From: an uncultured Prevotella sp.
GTDB lineage: Bacteria; Bacteroidota; Bacteroidia; Bacteroidales; Bacteroidaceae
Direction: 5' to 3'
Assembly: GCA_900768785.1 (NCBI GenBank)
Contig: CAAGEG010000141.1
Coordinates: forward strand, 1 to 13,739
Length of the DNA: 13,739 nt
Under the pieces are notes generated by a model. It had not been told where the DNA came from. It searched no databases and worked only from the letters and a program-made list of their open reading frames with translations. Position numbers and translations under genes: made by a program. Positions 6,445-13,739 of this stretch are shown one piece after another (positions within the stretch are counted from its first letter, which is position 1; each line of letters opens with the position of its first letter).

Positions 6445-6553
6445 ATTGGCGATTACCTACTTTCCCACTTGCGCAGTATCATCGGAGTTGACAGTCTTAA
6501 CTTCTCTGTTCGGAATGGTAAGAGGTGTTATCCCTGTCACTATTATCACCATA
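6445..6553 (-). rRNA. rrf: 5S ribosomal RNA, isolated copy
   Basis: Read on the minus strand, the sequence has the conserved 5S core: CACCTCTT, CCATTCCGAACAGAGAAG and TTAAG, then GATGATACTGC and GAAAGTAGG. The helices form. Helix I pairs GGTGAT with ATCGCC (6550-6545 with 6453-6448). Helix II pairs TGACAG with CTGTCA. Helix IV is closed by a GCAA tetraloop. In loop E the positions equivalent to E. coli G76 and G100 are both A, a paired change that argues for a functional fold rather than decay. Stems are AU-rich for a 5S. The ends are estimates within a few bases. No 23S or 16S is adjacent: the gene begins about 4 bp after the stop codon of the calcium ATPase and lies on the same strand. No separate promoter is visible, so co-transcription with the ATPase operon is likely. 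Confidence 0.87.
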
Positions 6554-6557
6554 TTTA

Positions 6558-9416
6558 TTACTTCTTACAAATACTATGCCAAATTTCACGAATCCACAGA
6601 ACGAGCGATGATGCTGCTACAATGATTAAGAAGTCAAGAGCTCCTGATGGATTGAACTTCCAATCGAGTGTGTGGAGCATTGGCTCTACATTGAAGAATT
6701 CATATGCTATTTCTGTGATGAAGAGTTGACCTATAATAATTATGGTCACAATTGACCAGAAACCGCTGCTCATCTTTGATTTGAACACACTGTCGCCTGT
6801 GTCGAATGTGCGTGCATTGAACATATACCAGAAGTGAGTCCACACAAATACCGAGAAGAGCAAAGTGGCTTCGTAGGGTGTCATGACATCGGCAGCACCA
6901 ACATTAGCTGAGAATATGCCGAGGAATGATGTTACTGCAGCATGGTTAAACAGCCAGTAAAGACCGATAGTTATCAAGAAGAACAATCCGCCTACGCCAA
7001 ATATTTCTGTCAACATCGGCTTTGACAGAATTGAAGATTTGCGGTCACGAGGTTTATCCTTCATAACACATTCTGTCGGAGGAAGAGAGGCGAGTGCCAT
7101 TGCACCGAATGTATCCATTATCAGGTTAACCCAGAGCATCTGTGTCACAGTCAGTGGCGACTCTGTACCCATAAACGAGCCTAAAAGCACGAGGAAGCAT
7201 GCTGCTACGTTTACCGTCAATTGGAACAAAAGGAAGCGTTGGATGTTCTTGTAAAGAGAACGTCCCCACATTACTGCTCGACCGATAGATGAGAATGAAT
7301 TGTCGATAATAGTAATGTCAGACGCTTCTTTTGCCACGGATGTACCATCACCCATCGAAAGGCCTACATGCGCTTGATTAAGCGCCGGAGCATCGTTAGT
7401 ACCATCACCTGTTACTGCTACTACCTGACCTTTCTTTTGCAACGCTTCGACAAGACGTCGCTTGTCTGAAGGGCGAGCACGAGCAATAATCTTAATATCC
7501 AAAACTCTTTCGAGAAGTTGCTCATCAGTCAATGTCGAAAACTCCGGACCGGTGATAATGTTGTTATCTGTGTCAGTAGCTGTCCACAGGCCTATCTGTC
7601 GACCAATCTCTTTGGCAGTAGCCGGAGTGTCGCCGGTCACAATTTTAACCGCAATTCCGGCGTCAAAACATTCTTTGACGGCAGCCGGCACATCTTCGCG
7701 TACCGGGTCTGAAATAGCAGCTACGCCCATGAATGAAAGACTGTCAGCATTGAGTTGTCCGTCAGCTATCACGCCATCTGCGGTTGTGAGTTCTTGGTAT
7801 GCGAAACCAAGAGTACGCATAGCCTTGTTTTGATATGTGATAAGTTCTTTCTCAATAGAGGTTTTATCAGCGACATTCTTACAAAGGCTCATCACAATTT
7901 CGGGTGCGCCCTTCACATACAGCATAGTCTTGTCGGTAACTGCTGATTTCACAATTGTAGCCATAAACTTTCGTTCTGTGCTAAATGGAAGTTCTGCAAG
8001 GCGTGGGGCAGCATCTCGAAGTGCTACAAAGTCTTTACCTTTCAATTTCAGCCAAAGCAGCAATGCACCTTCAGTTGGGTTGCCAAGCGCATTGCCATCG
8101 CTGTCAAGTGAGGCTGTGGTGTTTACTGCCATACCTTCATATACAAGACGCTCATCAATGCCTTCAGCAAACTTCGTTTCTGCTACTTGCATCTTATTTT
8201 GAGTGAGAGTACCTGTTTTATCTGTACAGATTACAGTTGTAGCACCCATCGTTTCGCACGCATGCATCTTACGTACAAGGTTGTTGGTCTTGAACATACG
8301 CCGCATGGAATAAGCGAGAGACAGCGTCACAGCCATAGGCAAGCCTTCAGGCACGGCAACAACAATAAGGGTTACAGCCACCATTAGGGTTTTCAACGTG
8401 TGAGCTGCGAGTGCCGACCACTCTAAACTGGTAGCCTCCGGGTTGATCATCATAAAAGCGCCAACAACGCAACCAAAGAATATTACGAAAAACGCTAATA
8501 TAGTAGTTGCGCATTTTGCAATTGTCCAGTCTCTAAATTTTTTGATAACGAGCCAAAAGAAAAAAGACACCGGTATAATTGAAGTCCATGCAATTAGATT
8601 ACCAGCACCCATAAAGAATATGAGTTGCGCAACGATAATGATGCCCGCAAACACATAACTTGCATTTGTAATCCAATAAGCAAGTCCATCAAGTTGCTCA
8701 TTAAGCGGAGTCTTTACACTGTCATCAATTTGTGCTTCTTCAAATACTTTACCCATCTCGGTTGCATCACCGACTTTAAGCACTTGCATAATGCCGTGAC
8801 CTTCCATAATTTTCGTACCACGCATTACATGATTTGACGGATAAGTGGCTTCTTTGTCAAAATCCGCCTCTATGATAGTTTTGTGGCAAATTGGTTCACC
8901 GGTCAGTGAAGACTCATCTACGCTGAGTGTCACGGCGTCGAGCAGCTCACCATCAGCTGGGATTTCGTCACCGGTGTTAAGTATAACGATGTCGCCTACA
9001 ACGATATCCTTGCGAGGGACAGTAGTTGTCACTCCATTTCGGATTACTTCCACCGGCTCATCGTCGTTAACTTGATTGAGTACCTGGAACTCCTTGTCTG
9101 CTTTCTTCTCAAATATAGTAGCAAGTCCTGTGGCAAGAAGAATTGCAACGAATATACCTATTGGCTCGAAAAACACTTTCCAATCTTGTCCGAGCCCCCA
9201 ATATTCGTAGCAAGAGATTCCAATCGACAGCAGTCCTGCAATTTCCAGAATGAAAATCAGGGGGTCTCCATCGGCAAACGGACCTGTAAATTTCAGCAAG
9301 AACTCTTTCCACCAAGCCTCTTTCTCTGGTGGCGTGAGTACATTAGCTCCATGTTTCTTTCGGCTTTCGAGCACCTGTGCATCGTTCAAGCCGGTTAAAT
9401 GTTTTAATTTTTCCAT
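6558..9416 (-). CDS. PMCA-type calcium-translocating P-type ATPase, 952 aa
   Basis: The frame extends to a TTG at 9428, but ATG 9414-9416 (MEKLKHLTG) is the likelier start. All P-type signatures are present: actuator LTGEP (171-175), phosphorylation DKTGTLT (Asp399), nucleotide-binding KGAPE (502-506) and hinge TGDGTNDAPAL (669-679). PEGLP in M4 (356-360) and VNLIMDT in M6 (763-769) supply the Glu, Asn and Asp expected of the PMCA-type calcium site. It should pump calcium out of the cytoplasm using ATP. There is no long C-terminal regulatory tail. Between M3 (about 248-269) and M4 (342-360) lie roughly 70 residues with two further hydrophobic runs (about 279-293 and 304-323), suggesting 12 rather than 10 membrane segments. 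It follows a CW_7-like membrane protein gene by 75 bp and precedes the 5S gene. Clustering with TerD genes supports a calcium-linked stress role. Confidence 0.93.
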   Translation of the reverse strand: MEKLKHLTGLNDAQVLESRKKHGANVLTPPEKEAWWKEFLLKFTGPFADGDPLIFILEIAGLLSIGISCYEYWGLGQDWKVFFEPIGIFVAILLATGLATIFEKKADKEFQVLNQVNDDEPVEVIRNGVTTTVPRKDIVVGDIVILNTGDEIPADGELLDAVTLSVDESSLTGEPICHKTIIEADFDKEATYPSNHVMRGTKIMEGHGIMQVLKVGDATEMGKVFEEAQIDDSVKTPLNEQLDGLAYWITNASYVFAGIIIVAQLIFFMGAGNLIAWTSIIPVSFFFWLVIKKFRDWTIAKCATTILAFFVIFFGCVVGAFMMINPEATSLEWSALAAHTLKTLMVAVTLIVVAVPEGLPMAVTLSLAYSMRRMFKTNNLVRKMHACETMGATTVICTDKTGTLTQNKMQVAETKFAEGIDERLVYEGMAVNTTASLDSDGNALGNPTEGALLLWLKLKGKDFVALRDAAPRLAELPFSTERKFMATIVKSAVTDKTMLYVKGAPEIVMSLCKNVADKTSIEKELITYQNKAMRTLGFAYQELTTADGVIADGQLNADSLSFMGVAAISDPVREDVPAAVKECFDAGIAVKIVTGDTPATAKEIGRQIGLWTATDTDNNIITGPEFSTLTDEQLLERVLDIKIIARARPSDKRRLVEALQKKGQVVAVTGDGTNDAPALNQAHVGLSMGDGTSVAKEASDITIIDNSFSSIGRAVMWGRSLYKNIQRFLLFQLTVNVAACFLVLLGSFMGTESPLTVTQMLWVNLIMDTFGAMALASLPPTECVMKDKPRDRKSSILSKPMLTEIFGVGGLFFLITIGLYWLFNHAAVTSFLGIFSANVGAADVMTPYEATLLFSVFVWTHFWYMFNARTFDTGDSVFKSKMSSGFWSIVTIIIIGQLFITEIAYEFFNVEPMLHTLDWKFNPSGALDFLIIVAASSLVLWIREIWHSICKK

Positions 9417-9437
9417 GATTTTGAGCAAAAAGGGTGT

Positions 9438-9458
9438 TACTATCTTTTTCAGAAAGTA
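9438..9458 (-). promoter_or_regulatory. Leader hairpin before the calcium ATPase
   Basis: On the minus strand TACTTTCT and AGATAGTA pair with one T-T mismatch around GAAAA, 22 bp before the ATG. It lies in the largest gap of the operon (9417-9491) and could affect translation or mRNA processing. A CAAAGATTA at 9486-9494, read leftward as TAATCTTTG, resembles a -7 element with one extra base, but I see no matching -33 element. Confidence 0.3.
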
Positions 9459-9491
9459 GCATCCTTGATTTTAATTTTTTTGAGACAAAGA

Positions 9492-10109
9492 TTATTTTAC
9501 TAATCCTTGACGATACATTTCATTCACTTTACCTTGGATTTCGGCGTATTTAGCACCAAGTTTATCTTTGCGTTCTTTACCTACACCATAGTCGCCACGA
9601 ATAACTTTAAGAGCTTCTGCTTCAACGTCAGATCTTACCGAGGGTGCGCTCATTGGTTGAGTTGATGTTGAGGGTGTAGAGACAGCAGAAGGTTCAGTTG
9701 GTGCAGGCTGAGCATTCGGTTCCGGCTGAGTCTGTTCCATTTCCGATTCCTCATCTGAAGCCATTTCGGGTTGTTGTTCATCACCATCAACTGTTTCAGC
9801 GGGAATTGTAGAATCGCTTGAGGGAGCTTCTTCTGTTTGCTCTACATCAACGGACTCTTGCACCGGTGCGGAATTATTTCCGTCAGGAATAAACAACCAA
9901 ATCAATAAACCAACAAGCACTGCTGCGGCTAACCAAAACCATGCCTTATTATTAGATTTCTCGGATGCAGCATTTGCCGAATTGTCGGAGCTGCTATCTG
10001 TAGAATCAGATGAAATAACATCATCTTCTTTGTCAAGGTCAAACTTGCGTTCAACCGGTTTATCCAATCGGAAATTGCGCGATGATTTTCGCTTGTTTTC
10101 TGTTGCCAT
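9492..10109 (-). CDS. Single-pass membrane protein with CW_7-like peptidoglycan-binding C-terminus, 205 aa
   Basis: The start is ATG 10107-10109, 11 bp after the stop of the upstream TerD gene. Layout: a charged cytoplasmic N-terminus (1-54), one transmembrane helix (about 56-74, WFWLAAAVLVGLLIWLF), and a long acidic Ser/Pro/Gln-rich linker (75-160). The C-terminus (about 162-200) includes ALKVIRGDYGVGKERKDKLG and AEIQGKVNEMYRQG. That end matches the pattern of the Cpl-7/CW_7 cell-wall-binding repeat (VI.G.WGNG..RK..L....Y..VQ..VN), which binds peptidoglycan muropeptides. The expected topology is N-in with the CW_7-like unit in the periplasm, so the protein could link the envelope to cytoplasmic Ter proteins. 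The N-terminus has two FxLDK motifs (FRLDK, FDLDK) resembling the N-terminus of both TerD proteins. A single CW_7-type unit is unusual here and the family call is from memory. Confidence 0.75.
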   Translation of the reverse strand: MATENKRKSSRNFRLDKPVERKFDLDKEDDVISSDSTDSSSDNSANAASEKSNNKAWFWLAAAVLVGLLIWLFIPDGNNSAPVQESVDVEQTEEAPSSDSTIPAETVDGDEQQPEMASDEESEMEQTQPEPNAQPAPTEPSAVSTPSTSTQPMSAPSVRSDVEAEALKVIRGDYGVGKERKDKLGAKYAEIQGKVNEMYRQGLVK

Positions 10110-10120
10110 AGTCTTCGAAT

Positions 10121-10726
10121 TTAACTTGCATAAATATCAATTAGCGTTTCAAGACCACCTACGTGTCCCATACCAACTGCTTCAAATTCCCATTCACCAT
10201 CGTCATTGAGAATCAATTTGGCTACAGACACTGCGGTTTCTTCTGTGAATGCCTCATCAAGTTCGTAACTACACAGTTCATCACCGGTTTCATCGTTAAT
10301 GATGACTATTGTAGCATTGCTGACACTGCCAAAAGTTTTTCCTTCATCGTGAATAGATGTTGTAAAAACTATTTCGGAAACCTGAGGATCAACCTTATCC
10401 AAGTCAACAGTTATCACTTCACCATCGCCTCCGTCACGGTCGTCAATTGAGCCTAATACAGCGCCATCAGCTGACATCGGGCGTGTCTGCACCTGCCAGT
10501 TATGTTTGCTGCCGTAAACCGCACGGTCAAAGGGATGCTCACGGTTTTCAGAGTTGTAGAACACAAATCCTGCATCGTCTAATATCACCCCTTCATTGCC
10601 ACACAAAAAGGCTTCTGCATCGAGGTCAAAGCCGGCGTTCCATATGAGCTGAACTTTGATTTTGCTAAGACCGGCAGACTTTGCAATCTTAAATCTGTCG
10701 CCTTTTGAAATATTAAAACGTCCCAT
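10121..10726 (-). CDS. terD: TerD-family stress protein, 201 aa
   Basis: The start is ATG 10724-10726, with 11 bp to the upstream TerD stop. TerD hallmarks are the N-terminal FNISKGDRF, the WNAGFDLDAEAFLC strand, the acidic loop DDRDGGDGE, VDLDKV followed by IVFTTSIH, and the C-terminal NDDGEWEFEAVGMGHVGG. TerD proteins are soluble beta-sandwich proteins that bind calcium through conserved acidic residues and take part in resistance to tellurite and other stresses and to phage. Length is typical (about 190-215 aa). It is the second of two tandem paralogues and diverges more from its partner than a recent duplication would. Which Ter subfamily (D, E or Z) it belongs to cannot be settled by eye. 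Confidence 0.92.
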   Translation of the reverse strand: MGRFNISKGDRFKIAKSAGLSKIKVQLIWNAGFDLDAEAFLCGNEGVILDDAGFVFYNSENREHPFDRAVYGSKHNWQVQTRPMSADGAVLGSIDDRDGGDGEVITVDLDKVDPQVSEIVFTTSIHDEGKTFGSVSNATIVIINDETGDELCSYELDEAFTEETAVSVAKLILNDDGEWEFEAVGMGHVGGLETLIDIYAS

Positions 10727-10737
10727 AGTAATAAAGT

Positions 10738-11385
10738 TTAGGCGTAAATATCAATCAATGTTTGCATGCCACCGTCATGACCTTCGCCTACAGCAACAAA
10801 TTCCCATTCGCCATCTTCGTTGCACACGAGTTTTGCTGCCTCAACAGCTGTTTCGGTGGAAAATTTCTCCTTCAGATTATAACGGCAAAGTTCTTCGCCT
10901 GTTTCTTCGTTAGAGATGGTAATTGAAGGCTCGCGGACAGAGCCAAAAGTAACACCATCGGTATCACCATGATAGATGGTAACACAGAAGATAATTTCCT
11001 GAATTTTAGGTCCGACCTTAGAAAGGTCAACGTGCATTGTTTCACCTGCTTCGTCTCCTTCTTCATCATCGCCAAGGTCATCAGCTGAACCAAGAACGGA
11101 ACCGTCGGCAGATACCGGAACAGTAATTGCTTGCCAATGCTTTTTGTTGCCGTGAACAGCTTTATTGAAAGGTTCTGCCTCGCCGGTTTCCGGATTTGCA
11201 CGATTCTTAGAGTTATAGAATACGAAATCTGCATCATCTTGAATGAGACCATCATCCCCTACAAGAAAAGCAGAAGCATCCAGGTCAGCACCTGATTTCC
11301 AGTTTAAGTCAACTTGGATTTTTTCCAGACCTTCGCTCTTACTAAGGGCGAAACGGTCTCCTTTGTCAATTTGAAATCTTGCCAT
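10738..11385 (-). CDS. terD: TerD-family stress protein, 215 aa
   Basis: The start is at 11385, 19 bp after the stop of the Hsp70-like gene. It has the N-terminal FQIDKGDRFALSK, WKSGADLDASAFLVG, an extra-acidic loop (DDLGDDEEGDEAGE), VDLSKVGPKIQEIIF, and a NEDGEWEFVAVGEGHDGG C-terminus. Compared with the paralogue it carries an insertion around NPETGEAEPF and a longer acidic loop, which explains its extra 14 residues. Calcium binding is expected from the family. The tight spacing on both sides indicates co-transcription, so its stoichiometry may be tied to the paralogue and the membrane protein downstream. Confidence 0.92.
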   Translation of the reverse strand: MARFQIDKGDRFALSKSEGLEKIQVDLNWKSGADLDASAFLVGDDGLIQDDADFVFYNSKNRANPETGEAEPFNKAVHGNKKHWQAITVPVSADGSVLGSADDLGDDEEGDEAGETMHVDLSKVGPKIQEIIFCVTIYHGDTDGVTFGSVREPSITISNEETGEELCRYNLKEKFSTETAVEAAKLVCNEDGEWEFVAVGEGHDGGMQTLIDIYA

Positions 11386-11404
11386 AATTATTAGTTCTTA
11401 ATGG

Positions 11405-13297
11405 TTATTTAAGTTGTTTGTATTCTGTTATCAGAGAGTCTATTTTTTGTGTATCAATGTTATGTTTATCATACAACTGACGGATCTCTGTCAATGCTTT
11501 CAATGCCAAAGCAACTGCGCTTTTATTTTTGTTGCGCTTCACTGATTCTAATCCACTACTATACATTTCAATTGTTTTTGTGGATTTGATAAGCGATGTG
11601 CACACTTGCGCCATTTCTGAGTTTTGCTCTTTGGCAAATTCTTTCTTAGCCTCAGCAAATCGACCATCCTGAAGCAACTTTGTAGCACGTGATACCTGAG
11701 CGGGCTTTGTGCCCGGCTTTGGCTTCTGCACGGGAGCAGTGTGCTCGGAGATAAATGTAGTGATTTCTTCATCAAAACTACGCTCGCCATCGGCATGCAA
11801 GCGTGCCAAAAGAGTCTTCGCAATATTCACAGCCTCTTCTTTATTGCCACACCTGGCTTTTGCCTTGGCTTCTGCCATAGTCGTTTTTTCTTCTCTCTTC
11901 CAATTGTAAGAAGTAGACACCGGAGGGAGAGAAGGCTGCTTCGGTGTTCTATCCCTAGGAGGATGGGGCGCAGGAATCAGCTTTCGTAATTCTTCAATTT
12001 CGGCATCAAAAAATGGCAAGAGCCCCATATTATGCAGCTCATCGCTCAGATTTTGTATCTGATTTCTTGCACCATCAAAATCTTTAATGCGGATTTTGCC
12101 TTTAATATTGGCAGTTGCAAGTCGCACTTTCTTTTTATCGTCTCTTGTAGGCTCTGGGGGAAGCGGAGGTGCCGGAGGTTTCGGAGGACCTACTACCGGC
12201 AGTTGGGGCTCATCTGGAGGAGTTGGCGTAGAGTCTTTAATCAACAACTTCATGATATCGCCACGAAGTTTGCCATCCGATTTTACGATTTTCAGAAAGC
12301 CATGACTTAAAGTTTGCTCAAAGTATGCATTGTTTGCTGCTATTCCGCGGAGAATCAACAATGTTTCTCCTTTGCTGACATTTGCAGAATTCAAGAACTT
12401 ATCAAGTCCTTGCTTTATCACAATACCATTGTCACTTTGAAGGAAATTAATTCTGTTTCTATCCAAATAGTATTGGTACTTTATCCCATCAGGCAACGTG
12501 ATTTGAGCTTTAACGGTAGGTGCAGAGCTATTTAGGTAATCTGTTGCTTCACGATTGATGATACTTTCTACGCTATCATCGCGCATTAAGAACGGATTCT
12601 GCTCACAAAAATCACTCCAAATGAGATTCTTAACATATTCAAACCGAGGATCTATCCCGAGATTTGGCAATGTTTCATGCTGACGTTTGTTTTTGTCATT
12701 AACGTCAAAGAGAGTAAAATCAAGGTCTGATCCTTCAGTCCATGCTACGAGTACCTTATTACAGGTGTATTGTTTAGACAAGACCTCAGAGCAGTAGTTG
12801 GCAATATAATCGTCGTAGTCTACCACTTTGGTTTTATTGAAACCACTGTCTGTAAATAGATATGATATGTATGCACGCTCATTCGGTTTTATGTCGGCTT
12901 CGCATACGATTGTCAGCGGCATTGTGGCTCTATTGTCGGTTAGTGCACCATATTTATTGAGCAACACCTCCCTGAAGAATCGGCTAAATAGCGTTTCTGC
13001 AGCATCCAACAGAATCTTGCCTATGCTTTTCTGCTGTTCGCCATAACTATAGGTCTCGTTGGTGACAAGATACTCAAAATACTGTCCGAATGCATCTTTA
13101 GTTCCATTAGCGGCAGCACGCTGAGCTTCTTCGCCAACAACGATGCCTGTTGGTGAACTGTAAAATGCCAGTGGCGCCGGCCATTCACATCCGGGCATAG
13201 GAAGTAACTTCTCTTCGCCGCTACCCATTTGCCAATATTCAAATGAGATGCGGCGATGAGAAATTGAAATTATTATTTTATACTTGTCGTTAGTCAT
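11405..13297 (-). CDS. Hsp70/actin-fold-like protein with proline-rich linkers and helical C-terminus, 630 aa
   Basis: ATG 13295-13297 shares one base with the upstream stop (TAATG), so the start is well supported. Residues 1-350 follow the layout of an Hsp70 ATPase half. A first strand pair reads KIIISISHRRISFEYW (7-22). VVGEEAQRAA (53-62) sits where Hsp70 has its VGxxA motif. KVLVAWTEGSDLDFTLFDV (181-199) takes the place of the second phosphate loop. The usual GIDLGTT and DxGGGT residues are replaced, so ATPase activity is doubtful. Three Pro-rich linkers follow (about 357-385, 441-462 and 520-533), separating charged helical segments of possible TPR-like type (386-440, 467-519, 534-630). 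No membrane segment or signal is seen. Its place directly before two TerD genes suggests a scaffold or chaperone-like role in the Ter operon. The fold assignment is inference. Confidence 0.65.
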   Translation of the reverse strand: MTNDKYKIIISISHRRISFEYWQMGSGEEKLLPMPGCEWPAPLAFYSSPTGIVVGEEAQRAAANGTKDAFGQYFEYLVTNETYSYGEQQKSIGKILLDAAETLFSRFFREVLLNKYGALTDNRATMPLTIVCEADIKPNERAYISYLFTDSGFNKTKVVDYDDYIANYCSEVLSKQYTCNKVLVAWTEGSDLDFTLFDVNDKNKRQHETLPNLGIDPRFEYVKNLIWSDFCEQNPFLMRDDSVESIINREATDYLNSSAPTVKAQITLPDGIKYQYYLDRNRINFLQSDNGIVIKQGLDKFLNSANVSKGETLLILRGIAANNAYFEQTLSHGFLKIVKSDGKLRGDIMKLLIKDSTPTPPDEPQLPVVGPPKPPAPPLPPEPTRDDKKKVRLATANIKGKIRIKDFDGARNQIQNLSDELHNMGLLPFFDAEIEELRKLIPAPHPPRDRTPKQPSLPPVSTSYNWKREEKTTMAEAKAKARCGNKEEAVNIAKTLLARLHADGERSFDEEITTFISEHTAPVQKPKPGTKPAQVSRATKLLQDGRFAEAKKEFAKEQNSEMAQVCTSLIKSTKTIEMYSSGLESVKRNKNKSAVALALKALTEIRQLYDKHNIDTQKIDSLITEYKQLK

Positions 13298-13739
13298 TAT
13301 AACATTTTAAGCAATGTTTCATCATAGAATTTCATTCCTTCAAGAATGATTATAGGGGCTACATAGCCGAATGGTGCTCCGCTCTGGCGTGCTTCGCGTT
13401 CAGCACTGCGAAATTCAGGCATATTCTGTACATAACTGATTATGCCCATATTTCGACAAGCGTCGCTCAATGCCTTCGGATTAGTTTTCCATCCAAACAT
13501 CTTGCTTGCTGCTTGGTAAAATAATCCGCAGAACTCTGTAAATTTGTCCGCCTGATTATGTCCGGACTCCTGACGTAGACGCACACCTATCGACCCGAGC
13601 ATTTCACCTGTAATCGAGTTGGTGAAATCTATACTGCGGTTTACATTATCGTTGCCTACAAGCTCAAAGCCCACTTCACCAATAATTTCGGTAGGCTGTA
13701 CTTCGCTTGGCTTTAACAAATCAGTATCGCCTTTTGACA
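13297..13739 (-). CDS. Uncharacterised 147-aa protein heading the Ter-type operon
   Basis: The frame is open to the window edge and ends at TAA 13297-13299. The last codon at the edge reads xTG followed by TCAAAAGGC. If the missing base is A, the protein begins MSKGDTDLLKPSEVQ and only one base lies outside. An internal TTG at 13717-13719 is a poorer start. The product is soluble and mostly mixed alpha/beta: an N-terminal strand segment (GEVGFELVG, SITGEMLGSIGVRLR), a central helical part (FTEFCGLFYQAASKMFGW) and a C-terminus with APIIILEGMKFYDE. I do not recognise the family. Stop-start overlap with the Hsp70-like gene indicates translational coupling and probably a shared function. Confidence 0.75.
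   Translation of the reverse strand, partial: SKGDTDLLKPSEVQPTEIIGEVGFELVGNDNVNRSIDFTNSITGEMLGSIGVRLRQESGHNQADKFTEFCGLFYQAASKMFGWKTNPKALSDACRNMGIISYVQNMPEFRSAEREARQSGAPFGYVAPIIILEGMKFYDETLLKML

Noticed and set aside
6430..6729. Plus-strand frames over the 5S gene and the ATPase end
   Set aside because: These are antisense to the 5S rRNA and to the conserved C-terminus of the P-type ATPase.
9417..9428. TTG start for the calcium ATPase
   Set aside because: ATG at 9416 follows four codons later and fits the family N-terminus.
1..13739. CRISPR array, tRNA genes, insertion sequence with transposase, 23S/16S rRNA
   Set aside because: I found no spaced direct repeats, no tRNA cloverleaf, no transposase frame and no large-rRNA signature on either strand.

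Overview
The window looks like a piece of a Bacteroidales chromosome, possibly a Muribaculaceae-type gut commensal. The support is a promoter of the Bacteroidetes TAnnTTTG type, weak A-rich ribosome binding sites, a 5S rRNA of Bacteroidetes type, and protein families common in that order. It is a patchwork of three blocks: phage remnant, conflict-type accessory module, and stress operon.

Block 1 (1-1234, plus strand) is the edge of a prophage-like packaging module. It holds the end of one phage gene, a 77-codon gene coupled to it through a TAATG overlap, and a portal-like gene cut short near 1210. There the sequence changes abruptly to AT-rich, mostly non-coding DNA (about 1235-1937). Inside that stretch, on the minus strand, lies a relic of the C-terminus of a DUF4143-type AAA ATPase.

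Block 2 (about 1886-5995, plus strand) is a two-gene unit behind a Bacteroidetes promoter. The first gene is another AAA_14/DUF4143 ATPase, split by a single in-frame TAG. The second is a large intact protein of the TOTE conflict-system type: an archaeo-eukaryotic primase domain, an SF2 helicase and a degenerate phospholipase-D-like C-terminus. A perfect 15-bp inverted repeat sits at the two ends of this unit, one arm on the promoter and the other on the stop codon of the second gene. This is the best candidate for an unusual system in the window.

Block 3 (13739 down to about 6131, minus strand) reads as one long operon: a 147-aa orphan protein, an Hsp70/actin-fold-like protein with proline-rich linkers, two TerD proteins, a single-pass membrane protein with a CW_7-like peptidoglycan-binding tail, and a PMCA-type calcium P-type ATPase. 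An isolated 5S rRNA gene begins about 4 bp after the ATPase stop codon. After it comes a hairpin-rich stretch containing a candidate H-type pseudoknot and a short reading frame with three TAG codons, ended by a rho-independent terminator at 6131-6164. TerD proteins bind calcium, so a calcium pump and a cell-wall-binding membrane protein in the same operon suggest an envelope or calcium stress response. That role is inferred from context.
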